In this document: positions 61,701-64,000 of the stretch, in pieces
Layout: every line of letters begins with the position of its first letter
Numbering within the stretch: the first letter of the stretch is position 1
Source: Siphonodentalium dalli
Taxonomy: Eukaryota > Mollusca > Scaphopoda > Gadilida > Siphonodentaliidae
DNA: 64,000 nucleotides
Direction of reading: 5' to 3'
NCBI GenBank assembly: GCA_032622095.1
Contig: CP136061.1
Span: forward strand, 170,877,107 to 170,941,106
The notes under the pieces: generated by a model
What the model was told of the DNA's origin: nothing
Database searches by the model: none
The model's input: only the letters and a program-made list of their open reading frames with translations
Made by a program: the position numbers and the translations under genes

Positions 61701-64000
61701 GTCTCCCCACCACACACATCTATAGGTATCCCCACCACATACATCTATAGGTATCCCCACCACATACATATATAGGTATCACCATCACACACATATATAG
61801 GTATCCCCACCACACACATATATAGGTATCCCCACCACACACATATATAGGTATCACCGCCACATACATATATAGGTATCCCCGCCACACACATATATAG
61901 GTCTCCCCACCAAACACATCTATAGGTATCCCAACCACATACATCTATAGGTTTCCACACCACATACATATATAGGTATCCTCACCACAAACATATATAG
62001 GTATCCCCACCACATACATATATAGGTATCCCCGCCACACACATATATATGTCTCCCCACCACACACATATATAGGTATCCCCGCCACACACATATATAG
62101 TTATCCTCACCACACACATATATAGGTATCCCCGCCACATACATCTATAGGTATCCCCACCACATACATATATAGGTATCCCCACCACATACATATATAG
62201 GTATCACCGCCACATACATCTAAAGGTATCCACACCACACACATATATAGGTATCCCCACCACACACATATATAGGTATCAACACCACATACATACATAG
62301 GTATCCCCACCACATACATATATATGTATCCCCACCACATACATCTATAGGTATCCCCACCACACACATCTATAGGTATCCCCACCACATACATCTATAG
62401 GTATCACCACCACACACACATATAGGTACCCCCCCACGTACATATAGGTATCCCACCACACACATATAGGTATCCCCACCACACACATATATAGGTATCA
62501 CCAACACACACATATATAGGTATCCCCAACACATACATATATAGGTATCCCCACCACATAAATATATAGGTATCCCCACCACAAACATCTATAGGTATCC
62601 CCACCACATACATATATAGGTATCCCCACCATATACATATATAGGTATCCCCACCACATACAAATATAGGTATCCCCACCACATACATGTATAAGTATTC
62701 CCGCCACACACATATATAGGTATCCCCGACACATACATATATAGGTATCCCCGCCACATACATATATAGGAATTCCCGCCATATACATATAAAGGTATTC
62801 CCGCCAAACACATATATAGGTCTCCCCACCACACACATCTATAGGTATCCCCACCACACACATATATAGGTATCCCCACCACACACATCTATAGGTATTC
62901 CCACCACACACATATATAGGTATCCCCACCACATACAGATATAGGTATCCCCATAACATACATATATAGGTATCCCCACCACATACATATATCGGTAGCC
63001 CCACCACACACATATATAGGTATCACCACCACATACATATATAGGTATCCCCGCCACATACATATATAGGTATCCCCGCCACACACATATATAGGTATCC
63101 CCACCACATACATATATAGGTATCCCCACCACACACATATATAGGTATCCCCACCACACACATATATATGTATCCCCGCCACACACATATATAGGTATCC
63201 CCACCCACACATCTATAGGTATCCTCTCCACACACATCTATAGGTATCCCCACCACATACATCTATAGGTATCCCCACCACACCCATATATAGGTATTCC
63301 CACCACATACATATATAGGTATCACCACCACACACACATATAGGTATCCCCCACATACATATATAGGTATCCCCACCACACACATATATAGGTATCACCG
63401 CCATATACATATATAGGTATTCCCGCCAAACACATATATAGATCTCCCCACCACACACATCTATAGGTATCCCCACCACACACATATATAGGTATCCCCA
63501 CCACACACATCTATAGGTATTACCACCACACACATATATAGGTATCCCCACCACATACATATATAGGTATCCCCATAACATACATATATAGGTATCCCCA
63601 CCACATACATATATAGGTAGCCCCACCACACACATATATAGGTATCACCACCACATACATATATAGGTATCCCCGCCACATACATATATAGGTATCCCCG
63701 CCACACACATATATAGGTATCCCCACCACATACATATATAGGTATCCCCACCATACACATATATAGGTATCCCCACCACACACATATATATGTATCCCCG
63801 CCACACACATATATAGGTATCCCCACCCACACATCTATAGGTATCCTCTCCACACACATCTATTGGTATCCCCACCACATACATCTATAGGTATCCCCAC
63901 CACACCCATATATAGGTATTCCTACCACATACATATATAGGTATCACCACCACACACACATATAGGTATCCCCCACATACATATATAGGTATCCCCACCA
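49782..64000. repeat. 25-bp tandem satellite, right block
   Basis: The same monomer and orientation as 1-22,219, continuing to the window end, about 570 copies. It resumes at GGTATC, the same monomer phase at which the left block ends. Common variants here include TATATATGT junctions, AACATACATATATAGG units and 23-bp short units. Again all three minus-strand frames are open over long stretches, up to 312 residues at 55,057-55,995, for the reason given for the left block. Confidence 0.98.
57118..60682. repeat. 1,980-bp higher-order repeat pair, with 476-bp internal duplication
   Basis: 57,118-58,702 recurs at about 59,100-60,682 with an offset of 1,980-1,982. Within it 58,240-58,715 is duplicated next to itself to about 59,040 (offset 476), marked by ATACATATTAGGTATTCCC and the AGGTGTCCCC monomer. 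Elsewhere in the right block a variant string recurs near 53,845, 56,590, 61,123, 62,839 and 63,461. Period lengths differ from the ~5.1 kb of the left block. Confidence 0.85.

Overview
This window is eukaryotic repeat DNA, almost certainly from an animal. No single-copy host gene is visible. Ty3/Gypsy-type pol genes, a LINE-type endonuclease/reverse transcriptase (RT) fragment, a tRNA-derived SINE head and tandem 5S rRNA-like units rule out a prokaryote. The 5S-like sequence and the style of the retroelement proteins look lophotrochozoan, perhaps a bivalve mollusc. That taxonomic guess is inference.

Layout. (1) 1-22,219: uninterrupted 25-bp satellite with ~5-kb higher-order repeats. (2) 22,220-49,781: a 27.6-kb island of transposon and 5S DNA. 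(3) 49,782-64,000: the same satellite, same orientation. Both island edges sit at the same point of the satellite monomer (AGGTAT).

The island from left to right: a 3' LTR and polypurine tract; a Gypsy element (element 1, minus strand) whose integrase is fused in frame to part of a LINE; a solo LTR of a second family inside element 1's RT; a gag-like ORF; a 260-bp tandem pair; a second Gypsy element (element 2, minus strand) with gag, CCHC, protease, RT, RNase H and integrase, all frameshifted, and a truncated 5' LTR; unassigned DNA; a tandem 5S-like array; element C, a GC-rich element with an RT-less ORF1-like region; copy B, a deleted second copy of 23,548-35,465; then the rest of the 5S array. 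One 5S unit stops at 38,691 and its missing half starts near 49,426, so about 10.7 kb sits inside one 5S unit.

Nothing here looks like a working gene set. Most proteins are broken retroelement products. Order of events readable from shared lesions: element 1 lost part of its RT, gained the LINE fusion and took a solo LTR; this block was then duplicated; the two copies next suffered different deletions, and copy B took a composite SINE/fold-back insertion. The long ORFs in the satellite arise because a 25-bp repeat shows the same 25-residue cycle in every minus-strand frame; they are not called as genes. The features most worth following are the 5S-embedded element C, the run of five hairpins at its far end, the integrase-LINE fusion ORF, and the composite insertion in copy B.
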